Positions 35,598-42,494 of a DNA stretch of 42,494 nt are shown in pieces. A program made the position numbers and the translations under genes. The DNA is from JAKZSU01 sp047517485. GTDB lineage: Bacteria; Pseudomonadota; Alphaproteobacteria; UBA7887. Under the pieces are notes generated by a model that made no database searches, was not told the origin of the DNA, and was given only the letters and a program-made list of their open reading frames with translations. The stretch is from assembly GCA_047517485.1 (NCBI GenBank), contig JAKZSU010000018.1:1-42494 (forward strand). The letters run 5' to 3'. The number at the start of each line of letters is the position of its first letter. Position 1 is the first letter of the stretch.

Positions 35598-36866
35598 TCA
35601 GTCGCGGGCGTCGCCGAACGGTGCGATCAGCTCTCCCGACTTCCAGGCCTCGGGATACAACACCACCCGGGTGCCGGCGCGGGTGAACGGCTCGAGGCTG
35701 TTTTCCTCGATCCCCTGATATTGGACGATCAGCACCCGGCTTTCGTCCCACTCGCCGTTCTCTCCGAAGCGCACCGTGCCGACCACCGTGTCGAACGCAT
35801 TGGCGTGGATATATTTGGCGAGCGAATCCTGATCGAGCCCGCCGGTGCCTTCGACCGCCTGTCCGAGCACCTGCATATAGGCGTAGGCGAACGGAGGCAG
35901 GTAGTAGCCGAGCGGATCGACCCCGGAGTCGGCGGCCACCGCCTGATATTTCTCGAGGAACGCGTCGACACCGGTGAATTTCAGGGTCGGCTCGGGAACC
36001 CAAACGTCGTAATTGACGAAGCCGTTGAGCATTGGCCCGAGCGAGCCCATCAGGGACGCGTATTGCAGGCCGACCATGCCGCCGCCGATCTGGTCGACGT
36101 CGAGACCGAGCTCGGCGACCGAACGCACGATACCGGCGGAATCGGGCGGGTAGGAGGCGACATAGACGATATCCGGCTCGGCCGCCTGGATCGACCGGAT
36201 GATCGGCGAGAAATCCACCGTGTTCGGCGGATAGGTGCGGTCGTAGACGATCTCCAGCCCGGCGGCCGCGGCATTGGTCCGCGCGCCGATCAAGGCGTTG
36301 CGCGGGAACTCGGCGTCGGCGCCGACCAGGGCGACGGTCTTTGGTCGCGGGTCCTGGCTCATGGCGACGGCGAAAAAGCCGCGCGACCAATCGAGCCGCG
36401 GTTCGGGACCCGACGGCAGGATCTGGAAATAGCGTTCGTATTGGAACTCCTCGTTGGCGGCGAGACCGAACAGGGTCATGAACGTCATGTCGTAGTTCAT
36501 CGCGATCGGCATCGCCGGCACGATGGTCGCGGTGCCGTAGCCCGAGACGATCAAATCGACCTTGTCGATGTTGATCAGCTTGGTGTAGATCGCCGGCACC
36601 TTGCCGGGATTGGTCTGGTCGTCGTAGTAGATCAGCTCGACCGGCCGGCCGAGCAGACCGCCCGCCGCATTGACGTCCTCGGCCCAAATTTCCATCGCGA
36701 TCAATGCCGCCTTGCCGGCGCCGGCGAGCGCACCGGTGAGCGCCATGCCGAAGCCGATCTTGATCGGCTCCTCGGCCTTGACCGGCGCGGTGACCAATGA
36801 CAACGCGATCAAGGCCGCGCAGACCACCGTCGCGGCGCCTCGAAATTTTCGAATTTGCCTGCTCAT
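35598..36866 (-). CDS. LIV-type ABC transporter substrate-binding protein LivK-like
   Basis: The 422-residue periplasmic binding protein has a signal peptide (AATVVCAALIALSLVTAPVKAEE, cleavage near 31), then the Leu/Ile/Val-binding fold: IKIGFGMALTGALAGAGKA, YYDDQTNPGKV, and VSGYGTATIVPAM. This clade also binds aromatic acids, amides and urea, so the ligand is open; the FAD hydroxylase at the operon end suggests an aromatic compound. A G-rich Shine-Dalgarno (GGGGGGAC) lies upstream of ATG 36866. First gene of livKHMGF-monooxygenase on the minus strand. Confidence 0.9.
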   Translation of the reverse strand: MSRQIRKFRGAATVVCAALIALSLVTAPVKAEEPIKIGFGMALTGALAGAGKAALIAMEIWAEDVNAAGGLLGRPVELIYYDDQTNPGKVPAIYTKLINIDKVDLIVSGYGTATIVPAMPIAMNYDMTFMTLFGLAANEEFQYERYFQILPSGPEPRLDWSRGFFAVAMSQDPRPKTVALVGADAEFPRNALIGARTNAAAAGLEIVYDRTYPPNTVDFSPIIRSIQAAEPDIVYVASYPPDSAGIVRSVAELGLDVDQIGGGMVGLQYASLMGSLGPMLNGFVNYDVWVPEPTLKFTGVDAFLEKYQAVAADSGVDPLGYYLPPFAYAYMQVLGQAVEGTGGLDQDSLAKYIHANAFDTVVGTVRFGENGEWDESRVLIVQYQGIEENSLEPFTRAGTRVVLYPEAWKSGELIAPFGDARD

Positions 36867-36944
36867 TGGACCGTCCCCCCTGCCGTCATGCCTACATTAT
36901 CGGGCGAGCATAGCGCAACTGGCGGCATGCGACAAAACCGGTGT

Positions 36945-37829
36945 TTATAATCCGGCATCCTCGGATGCCGCTTGGTCGAGCGCCGCCCAGTCGAGCTCGC
37001 CGCGGCCCTTGGCCACCGAGGCGATCAGGCGGTCGCGGACCAGACTGGCGATCGGCATCGGCACCCCCACCGCGTGCGCCGCCTCGAGCGCCAGGGTGAC
37101 GTCCTTGAGCCCGAGCACCATGCGAAACCCCGCCGGCAGGAAGCGGCGCTCGGCGATCGCCATGCCGTAGCCCTTGTAGACCGGGCAGTCGAACAGCGAG
37201 CCGGCGAGCAGCTCGATGAAGGCGACCCGGTCGATGCCGCTTTTCTCCACCAGGGCGCAGGATTCGGCCATGGTCTCGATCGCCGAGGCGATCATCGCGT
37301 TGCCGGCCAGTTTGACCGCGTTGGCGGCGCCCGGCGCTTCGCCGAAATCGACCACCCCTTGGGCAAATGCTTCGAGTAGCGGCGCCACCCGGCGCTTGGC
37401 TTGCGCGTCGCCCGATTGCGCAATGCGGAGCTGACCGGCGGCGGCCACCGGCGGGCGGCCGAACACCGGCGAACAGAGATAGCGCGCGCCGGTTTCGGCG
37501 TGGAGCAATTCCATGCGCTGGCCGGTGGCGACGGCGACGGTGCTCATCGATACATGCACCCCGCCGGCGCCGAGGCGGGCCAGAATTCCCGCTTCGCCCA
37601 AGGTCACCGCGTCGAGCGCCGCGTCATCGCCGACCATGGTGAACACCACCCCGCCCGGCGGCGTCGCCGCGGCCGGCGTCGCGGCGACGGTGGCGCCGGC
37701 CGCGGCGAGATTTTTCGTCCGCTCCGCCGTGCGATTGTAGACGCTCACGTCATGCCCGGCCTCGACCAGGCGCCGCGCGATCGGCTCGCCCATGTTGCCG
37801 AGCCCGATGAACCCTATTGCTTCCGCCAT
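36945..37829 (-). CDS. 3-hydroxyisobutyrate dehydrogenase-family NAD(P)-dependent reductase
   Basis: The 294-residue beta-hydroxyacid dehydrogenase has the N-terminal GLGNMG (9-14) NAD(P) loop, VYNRT (30-34) favouring NADP, the family strand VHVSMSTVAV in place of the usual DxSTI, and the catalytic Lys173 with N177 in NAVKLAGN. Acidic D is replaced by H at the substrate-binding strand. Such enzymes reduce or oxidise 3-hydroxyacids and also imines. A strong AGGAGGGGG precedes ATG 37829. It diverges from the TRAP dctP gene by 45 bp. Confidence 0.88.
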   Translation of the reverse strand: MAEAIGFIGLGNMGEPIARRLVEAGHDVSVYNRTAERTKNLAAAGATVAATPAAATPPGGVVFTMVGDDAALDAVTLGEAGILARLGAGGVHVSMSTVAVATGQRMELLHAETGARYLCSPVFGRPPVAAAGQLRIAQSGDAQAKRRVAPLLEAFAQGVVDFGEAPGAANAVKLAGNAMIASAIETMAESCALVEKSGIDRVAFIELLAGSLFDCPVYKGYGMAIAERRFLPAGFRMVLGLKDVTLALEAAHAVGVPMPIASLVRDRLIASVAKGRGELDWAALDQAASEDAGL

Positions 37830-37874
37830 TTTCCCCCTCCTGTGGACCGCGTGTCTCTGTCATAATGAGACGAC

Positions 37875-39005
37875 ATGGGCGAACGAATGACAAGACTAAG
37901 CGCCGCGGTCGCGGTTTGGCTGGGGCTCGCCGGCGCGGCCTGGGGCGGCACCGAGCTGACCCTGTCGTCGTGGGTCGGGCCGAGCCATCCGATCAACTAT
38001 GGCGGGCTGGAACCGTTCATCGCCGCGGTCGAGGCCGACCCGGCGGCGGATATCACTTTCCAGTTCTTTTCCGGCGGCGCGTTGCTCGGGCCGCGCACCA
38101 CCCTCGACGGGGTGAGCACCGGCATCGCCGACGCCGGCATCGTCGCGCTGACCTACCACCCGGCGGAATTTCCCCACGGCCAGTTGATCGCCGAGCTGGC
38201 GATGGCGAGCCGCGATCCGATGACCGCGGCGGCGGCGGTGAGCGAATTCAATCTGCTGCACTGCGCCCCCTGCCTGGCCGAGTTCGCCGCCCAGGGCATG
38301 GTCTACACTGGAACTTACAGCACCACCCCTTACGTGGTGATCAGCCGCCGGCCGTTCGAGACGCCAGGCGACTTCGCCGGCCTGCGGCTGCGCACCCCGG
38401 GGGCGATGTGGAACCGCTGGGCCGAGCATCTCGGCGCGGTCCCGGTGGCGCTACCGGCGACCGACATGTACGAGGGCCTCGAGCGCGGCATCATCGATGT
38501 CGCGTTGCAGCCGGCGGCGGCGCTGCGGTCCTACGGCCTGTGGGACGTCGCCACCCATGTCACCCTGCTCGACCTCGGCACCTACCATTCGCTGGCGCTG
38601 ATCGGCTTCGGCACCGCGAGTTGGCGCGATCTGGCAACGGCGCAGCGCCGCGCGCTGCTCGATGCGATGCCGGTCGCGATGGTCGGCGCCACCCAGGCCT
38701 ATCTCGAACTCGATGCCGAGATCATTCGCGACGCCGCGGAAAAGAATATCGAGATCAGCCAGCCGTCGGCGGCGCTGCTCGCCGATCGCGACGCCTTCGC
38801 CGCCGCCGATTTGGCGCGGATCGCCGACATCGCGCGCGAGCGCTACGGCATCACGGCCCCCGCGGCGATCATCGAACAATTGCAAGCGCTGTTCGCCGAA
38901 TGGGAGACCAAGCTGGACCCGGTGCGCGACGATCCGGAGGCGATCAAGGCGTTGTTTCGAAAGGAAATTTTCGATCATATCGATGCCGAAACGTTCGGTC
39001 GTTAA
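37875..39005 (+). CDS. dctP: TRAP transporter substrate-binding protein (DctP-like)
   Basis: The 376-residue protein starts with a signal peptide (RLSAAVAVWLGLAGAAWGGTE, cleavage near 25) and has the TRAP solute-binding fold: WVGPSHPINYGGLEPF, QFFSGGALLGPRTTLDGVSTGIADAG, and LRLRTPGAMW with the conserved Arg that binds a carboxylate. ATG 37875 or 37887 may start it. Its stop overlaps tail to tail by 4 bp the end of dctM on the other strand, so the binding protein and its permease are convergently transcribed, unusual for TRAP systems, whose genes are normally in one operon. Confidence 0.88.
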   Translation: MGERMTRLSAAVAVWLGLAGAAWGGTELTLSSWVGPSHPINYGGLEPFIAAVEADPAADITFQFFSGGALLGPRTTLDGVSTGIADAGIVALTYHPAEFPHGQLIAELAMASRDPMTAAAAVSEFNLLHCAPCLAEFAAQGMVYTGTYSTTPYVVISRRPFETPGDFAGLRLRTPGAMWNRWAEHLGAVPVALPATDMYEGLERGIIDVALQPAAALRSYGLWDVATHVTLLDLGTYHSLALIGFGTASWRDLATAQRRALLDAMPVAMVGATQAYLELDAEIIRDAAEKNIEISQPSAALLADRDAFAAADLARIADIARERYGITAPAAIIEQLQALFAEWETKLDPVRDDPEAIKALFRKEIFDHIDAETFGR

Positions 39006-40312
39006 TCGAGCAAGCCGGGCAGCCACAGCGAGATTTGCGGGAAGGCGATCAGCAGGCCGACGGTGATCAGGTCGGCAACGACGAACCAAGTGATGCCGCG
39101 AAATATCGTGCCGGTGGCGATATCCGGCGCGGCGCTGCGGATGACGAAGACGTTGAGCCCGATCGGCGGCGTGATCAAGCCGATTTCGAGATACTTGGTG
39201 ACCACGATGCCGAGCCAGATCAGGTCGAGGCCGCTCGCCTTGGCGACCGGCAGCAGCACCGGCAAGGTGAGCAGCATGATGCCGATCGGATCGAGGAACA
39301 TGCCGAGGACCAGGTAGACCAACGAAAAACCGAGCACCAGAAACAGCCCGCTGGCGGCCGCCTGGGCGACATTGTCGGTCAGGAAGGCGGGCACGCCGGA
39401 GAGCGCCAGGAAGCGGGTGAGTAACGCCGCGCCGACCGCGATGATGAAGATCGCCGCGGTGCTGCGGAGCGTCTCGGCCACCGCGTCGCGCAGGGCGGCG
39501 GGCCTAAGCGCGCGGCGCCCGGCGCCGAGCAGGATCGCCAACAACGCGCCGACCGCGCCGGCCTCGGTAGGGGTAAACAGGCCGCCGAACAGGCCGCCGA
39601 ACACGGTTATGATGAGCAGCAAAACCGGCCAGGTGTCGCTCAAGGCGGCCAGCCGTTCGCCGGCCTGGGGCCGCGCGTCGGTGGCGGGGGCGAGCGCCGG
39701 GCGGAGACGGACCCGGACGATAATCATCGCGATGTACATCGCGGCGGTGAGCAGCCCGGGAATCAGACCGGCGAGGAACAGCTTGCCGATCGGCACCTCG
39801 GCGAAAATGCCGTAGATCAACAAGATGATGCTCGGCGGAATCAGCGAGCCGATGGTGCCGGCGGCGGCGACCGCGCCGGTGGCGAGCGCGGCGTCGTACC
39901 GGTGGCGCAGCATTTCCGGCAGCGCGATCCGCGCCATCGCGGCGGCGCAGGCGACCGACGAGCCGGTCACCGCGGAAAACATCGCCGAGCCGACGACGGT
40001 GGTCACCGCGAGACCGCCCGGCACCCGGCCGAACCACAGCCGCGCGGCGCGGAACAGGCCCTCGGTGAGGCCGGCGCGATGGCTGACATAGCCCATCAGC
40101 AGAAACATCGGGATCGAGCTCAACGACCAGTGGGCGACAAAATCGTAGGGGATCGTGGCGAGCAGGCCCCATGCCGCGCGGGTGCCGACCAGCACCCAGA
40201 CGCCGACCACCGCGACCAGGCCGAGCGCGGCGCCGATCGGCACCCGAAGCAACAGCAGCGCGACGAGGACGCCGAGCCCGACAAAGCCGATGGCAAGAGC
40301 AGATTCAGGCAT
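39002..40312 (-). CDS. dctM: TRAP transporter large permease subunit (DctM-like)
   Basis: The 436-residue membrane protein has the DctM pattern of about 12 helices with signatures LLLLRVPIGAALGLVAVVGV, SVACAAAMARIALPEMLRHRYD, TIGSLIPPSIILLIYG, and EAGAVGALLAI. It catalyses sodium-coupled uptake of a carboxylate with DctQ. The ATG (40310-40312) and codons 2 to 6 lie inside the left arm of a 268-bp palindromic element that separates it from dctQ. No clear Shine-Dalgarno is present. The adjoining helices look complete, so the real product probably begins here or the native start was displaced. Confidence 0.9.
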   Translation of the reverse strand: MPESALAIGFVGLGVLVALLLLRVPIGAALGLVAVVGVWVLVGTRAAWGLLATIPYDFVAHWSLSSIPMFLLMGYVSHRAGLTEGLFRAARLWFGRVPGGLAVTTVVGSAMFSAVTGSSVACAAAMARIALPEMLRHRYDAALATGAVAAAGTIGSLIPPSIILLIYGIFAEVPIGKLFLAGLIPGLLTAAMYIAMIIVRVRLRPALAPATDARPQAGERLAALSDTWPVLLLIITVFGGLFGGLFTPTEAGAVGALLAILLGAGRRALRPAALRDAVAETLRSTAAIFIIAVGAALLTRFLALSGVPAFLTDNVAQAAASGLFLVLGFSLVYLVLGMFLDPIGIMLLTLPVLLPVAKASGLDLIWLGIVVTKYLEIGLITPPIGLNVFVIRSAAPDIATGTIFRGITWFVVADLITVGLLIAFPQISLWLPGLLD

Positions 40313-40563
40313 TACCGGCGCATTCTGCCAGAGCGATTTTGCGCCGAGGCGAGGAGGGTGCCGAAGGCCGTAGCGGGGCTACGGCCGAGGTGACCGACGC
40401 TGGCTCGGCGCAAAAGCGCCTGGCCCTACGGGTTGCGCCTGGGGATGGCATCCGCAGCGTTGCGCCGCTTGCCCGATGCCCCGGCATCGGGCCGCGCGCC
40501 GCGCCTCGCGGGCTGCCACCCCCAGACGCAACAGAATGCGCCGGTAATGCCTGAATCTGCTCT
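40296..40563. repeat. 268-bp three-way-junction palindromic element, copy 2
   Basis: Outer arms 40296-40327 and 40532-40563 are perfect 32-bp inverted repeats (AGAGCAGATTCAGGC at the outer edge). Inside are hairpin A, 40328-40423 (96 nt), containing a 9-bp stem GGCCGTAGC/GCTACGGCC, and hairpin B, about 40432-40532, with 19-nt arms that match at 17 positions and an inner CCCGATGCC/GGCATCGGG stem, with a linker of about 7 nt (CCCTACG) between. Size and layout equal copy 1; the B loops are related (GCGTTGCG...CCGATGC), the arms are not. It lies between dctQ and dctM and covers the dctM start. Confidence 0.85.
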
Positions 40564-40573
40564 AGGGGATCGG

Positions 40574-41089
40574 TCAGGACGACGAGTCCGCGGCACCCGA
40601 GGTGTCGCGCCGGATCGCGGTGACCACCAGGGCCAGCACCAGCAAGCCACAGCCCAGCGGCACCAGGAAACGGGTGGCCCAAATGGTCAGAGTGGATTGG
40701 GCGATGACATATTCGCCGATCTCGTATTTGGCGATCGCGGCACGCCCGGTGTGCCAGGTCATCGCCGCGAAATAGATCGTCGCCGAGCCGGCGGCGAACA
40801 ACGCCAGGGCGCGGCGCGCGACGCCGGTCAGACGCTGGCCGATCAGCTCGACGGTAATATGGCCACCGGCGAAAGCGACCGCCGCCAGGGGGAGGAACAC
40901 CACCGCGACCATGTAATAGTGCGACACCATTTCGGTGGTCATCGGAATCGGCAGGCTGAACACGGTGCGCCCGATCACGTCGAGATTGACGTGCAACAGC
41001 ATCGCCACCAAGGCCACCCCGGCGACCAGATTACAGAGCCGTGCGGCGGCGGCGATGGCGGTGTCGATGTGGCGCATCATCGCCCGCAC
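40574..41089 (-). CDS. dctQ: TRAP transporter small permease subunit (DctQ-like)
   Basis: The 171-residue protein has four hydrophobic helices and the DctQ marks VNLDVIGRTVFSLPIPMTTEMVSHYYMVAVVFLPL (region 27-62) with the Asn-Leu-Asp-Val-Ile-x-Arg core, and HITVELIGQRL. It pairs with DctM. Its stop is 11 bp from a palindromic element that separates it from dctM by about 260 bp, though these genes normally abut. It begins directly after the citryl-CoA lyase-like gene. Confidence 0.88.
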   Translation of the reverse strand: MRAMMRHIDTAIAAAARLCNLVAGVALVAMLLHVNLDVIGRTVFSLPIPMTTEMVSHYYMVAVVFLPLAAVAFAGGHITVELIGQRLTGVARRALALFAAGSATIYFAAMTWHTGRAAIAKYEIGEYVIAQSTLTIWATRFLVPLGCGLLVLALVVTAIRRDTSGAADSSS

Positions 41090-41860
41090 TCAAGCCTCGT
41101 CGTCGTAGGGCACGGCCGCGGCCGCGGCGTCCCACAGCGCCCGGCCCGCCGGCCGTTCCTGTTCCTCGCGGAGGTGGCCGACGAGTCCCGCCGCGCGGCT
41201 GATCACAGCGATACCGCGCATCACCTCGCGCGGCACCGCGGCTTCGCCGAGCACCGCGGCGACCGCGCCGGTGGCGTTGATCGTGATGTGCCGGCCATGG
41301 ACCTCATCGACGGTCCGCGCCAGCAGGCGCAGCGCGGCGATGTGGCCGCCGGGCACGTCGAGCGCCGCGGCGAGCGCCAGCAGCTTGGGCGAGCGCGGAT
41401 CGTCGGGGCGATGGAGAGGATGGCCGAAGCCGGGCATCGGGGTGCGCGTCGCGCGGTGGCGCTCGACGATAGCCCGCGCCACCGCCGCCGCGCCGTCACC
41501 CGCGTCGCGGACTTCGTCGATCAGCACGCCGGCCTGCTCCATGGTGCCGATGAACTGACCGCCGACCCCGAGCAAGCCGGCGGCGATCGCCCCTTGCAGC
41601 GCCTCGGGCGCCGCCATGTAAGTGAGCCGCGCGGCTATCACGCTTGGGGTCATCCCGTGTTCCATCAGGGTGACCAAAACGGCGTCGAGGATGGTGGTTT
41701 GCGCCGGCGTTGGGGGATCGCCAGTCAGGTGCAAAAAGATCATTTCGGTAAAGGAAACCTGGCCGATCAGCTCGTCAACGAGATTACGGCCGCGGACGAA
41801 AATCGCGTCGTCGGTGTGGGTGGCGATCCGCGTGGTCGGGCGTTCACTTTTATTGCTCAT
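41090..41860 (-). CDS. Citryl-CoA lyase/citrate synthase-like protein
   Basis: This 256-residue protein is a short member of the citrate synthase superfamily (citryl-CoA lyase-like). It keeps the catalytic-domain features PMPGFGHPLH with the substrate His, INATGAVAAVLGEA and ISRAAGLVGHLREEQERPAG with the closing His, but lacks the large N-terminal domain of full citrate synthase. Expected reaction: cleavage or formation of a citryl-CoA-type thioester. ATG 41860 follows GAGGGGAC, so I reject the 331-residue frame to 42085. It leads a minus-strand run with dctQ and dctM, suggesting uptake and cleavage of an organic acid such as a citrate- or malyl-like compound. Confidence 0.82.
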   Translation of the reverse strand: MSNKSERPTTRIATHTDDAIFVRGRNLVDELIGQVSFTEMIFLHLTGDPPTPAQTTILDAVLVTLMEHGMTPSVIAARLTYMAAPEALQGAIAAGLLGVGGQFIGTMEQAGVLIDEVRDAGDGAAAVARAIVERHRATRTPMPGFGHPLHRPDDPRSPKLLALAAALDVPGGHIAALRLLARTVDEVHGRHITINATGAVAAVLGEAAVPREVMRGIAVISRAAGLVGHLREEQERPAGRALWDAAAAAVPYDDEA

Positions 41861-42018
41861 GCGTCCCCTCCGACCGGTGACTATAGGCGCAACGGCAACG
41901 CGGCGCGACCGACCGCGTGCTCCGGTAGTGGGTAAGATTGAAATATCCGACGCCATATTGGGTTCAAAGAAACCGTTTCGGCACCCTGAAAACGCCTTTG
42001 ATGCAGTCCGGGTTACGA

Positions 42019-42038
42019 ACGCATATTTGTATATGCGT
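42019..42038. promoter_or_regulatory. 20-bp palindrome upstream of the lyase-dctQM operon, candidate operator
   Basis: ACGCATAT-TTGT-ATATGCGT is a perfect 8-bp dyad with a 4-nt centre, 159 bp before the lyase start. Its shape recalls GntR-family operators that control TRAP and organic-acid genes. The rest of 41861-42090 shows no gene; the frame through it is a chance extension. Confidence 0.45.
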
Positions 42039-42090
42039 ATTTTCGAATAAACCGGCCCCTTCATAAAGACGATCGCCCTCAACAAATACT

Positions 42091-42142
42091 TGTCAACGGC
42101 GGAGCAAAATTAGTCCACCCGGGCGGAGCAAAACTAGTCCAC
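42091..42142 (+). mobile_element. IS21-like element terminus with tandem repeats
   Basis: Starting TGTCAACGG, the sequence carries two near-identical 21-bp units (42098-42118 and 42122-42142; one mismatch) with core GGCGGAGCAAAA and AGTCCAC. Multiple terminal repeats beginning with TGT are typical of IS21-family ends. No istA or istB is seen in the remaining 350 bp, so this is a lone end, remnant or incomplete element. Confidence 0.5.
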
Positions 42143-42202
42143 TTAATGTTATGCGGTACGCGGTGTTGGGGGGTCGTCCCGGTAGTCCATAGGAGGGACC
42201 CG

Positions 42203-42245
42203 CGCTGCTTCGTGTAGCGCTTGCGTTACGCGGAGCGAAGCAGCG
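42203..42245. other. Long hairpin downstream of the IS-like end
   Basis: Arms CGCTGCTTCG (42203-42212) and CGAAGCAGCG (42236-42245) are perfect; an inner GTAGCGC/GCGTTAC stem has one mismatch. Function unknown; it may be part of a mobile element. Between it and 42374 I see no gene. Confidence 0.5.
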
Positions 42246-42374
42246 TGGGAGGTTCCTGTGGGCCCACCGGGTCAACCATTGCACCGGCGGTTAATACCAA
42301 CAGGTCATTGATCAGAACCCATGCGCCCATTTGCGCATGCCGAGGGACATGATCTTCTGAGTCGGACCCGATTT

Positions 42375-42412
42375 CCTTGGACACAGAATTGGCTTAATCG
42401 AAGTGTCCAAGG
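42375..42412 (+). promoter_or_regulatory. Inverted repeat overlapping a Shine-Dalgarno
   Basis: Arms CCTTGGACAC (42375-42384) and GTGTCCAAGG (42403-42412) pair perfectly with an 18-nt loop. The right arm runs into AAGGAGG, the ribosome binding site of the gene starting at 42424, so folding would hide part of it. Confidence 0.45.
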
Positions 42413-42423
42413 AGGACCGGAAC

Positions 42424-42494
42424 ATGACCGATAATTTTGAGAAGAAAGTTGCTGTTGATGGGCCTGTGGTAAATGCGGGCGAGCTTGGCTCGTC
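42424..42494 (+). CDS. Start of an unrecognised gene (runs off the window)
   Basis: An open frame begins MTDNFEKKVAVDGPVVNAGE and continues past the window end. AAGGAGG lies 8 bp before the ATG, a strong start. I do not recognise the 23 visible residues. Its position next to an IS21-like end and hairpins makes a mobile-element gene possible, but this is context only. Confidence 0.35.
   Translation, partial: MTDNFEKKVAVDGPVVNAGELGS

Noticed and set aside
41861..42085. N-terminal extension of the citryl-CoA lyase-like protein
   Set aside because: The strong ribosome site and normal family length support ATG 41860; the extension crosses a palindromic operator.

Overview
The window is a high-GC stretch of what looks like an alphaproteobacterial chromosome, most like Rhodospirillales or a neighbouring order. 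This rests on protein style: an RpoH-type sigma factor, a pteridine-reductase-like SDR beside folB, a close relative of the Rhodospirillum encapsulated ferritin, and abundant LIV-type ABC and TRAP transport. It also rests on long palindromic repeats with CTAGAGCA ends, which I recall as typical of alphaproteobacteria. I saw no rRNA, tRNA, CRISPR array or prophage. All three stop codons end genes here, so the standard code applies.

Layout. (1) 1-2.2 kb: a decayed restriction-modification pair (methyltransferase fragment and a PD-(D/E)XK nuclease with an internal stop) and an SDR gene with two opposite frameshifts. (2) 2.2-6.2 kb, minus strand: a tightly coupled acyl-CoA catabolic operon (MaoC hydratase, acyl-CoA dehydrogenase, two CaiB/BaiF CoA-transferases, then the broken SDR). 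(3) 6.4-9.4 kb: uvrB and a glycerophosphodiester phosphodiesterase. (4) 9.5-14 kb, minus: a secreted beta-helix protein and a large SAM-cyclase-ATPase-TPR gene split by an in-frame TAG. (5) 14-19 kb: O-antigen ligase-like protein, pteridine-reductase-like SDR, folB, uvrC. (6) 19.3-22.4 kb: pgsA and a molybdenum cofactor run mobB-moeA-moaD-moaE. (7) 22.6-26.6 kb: secreted unknown, porin, encapsulated-ferritin-like protein, branched-chain aminotransferase, MarR regulator. (8) 26.6-30.6 kb: OmpR/EnvZ-type pair, small unknown, TetR/COQ9-like regulator, RpoH-like sigma factor. (9) 31-36.9 kb, minus: livKHMGF followed by an FAD monooxygenase. (10) 36.9-41.9 kb: HIBADH-family dehydrogenase, TRAP dctP (plus strand) facing dctQM and a citryl-CoA lyase-like gene. 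(11) 42.1 kb to the end: an IS21-like terminus, hairpins and the start of an unrecognised gene.

Two repeat families stand out. Two elements of 268-269 bp (19008-19276 and 40296-40563) share one architecture: a perfect 32-35 bp outer stem enclosing two roughly 96-100 nt hairpins joined by a 7-nt linker, i.e. a three-way junction. The second supplies the start codon and first codons of dctM. A separate roughly 66-bp repeat has seven copies, all in three intergenic regions between convergent genes. One copy provides a neighbour's stop codon and another abuts the 3' end of a ferritin-like gene that lacks the encapsulin-targeting tail of its closest known relatives. Gene-breaking lesions cluster in the first 14 kb; the remaining 28 kb appears intact.
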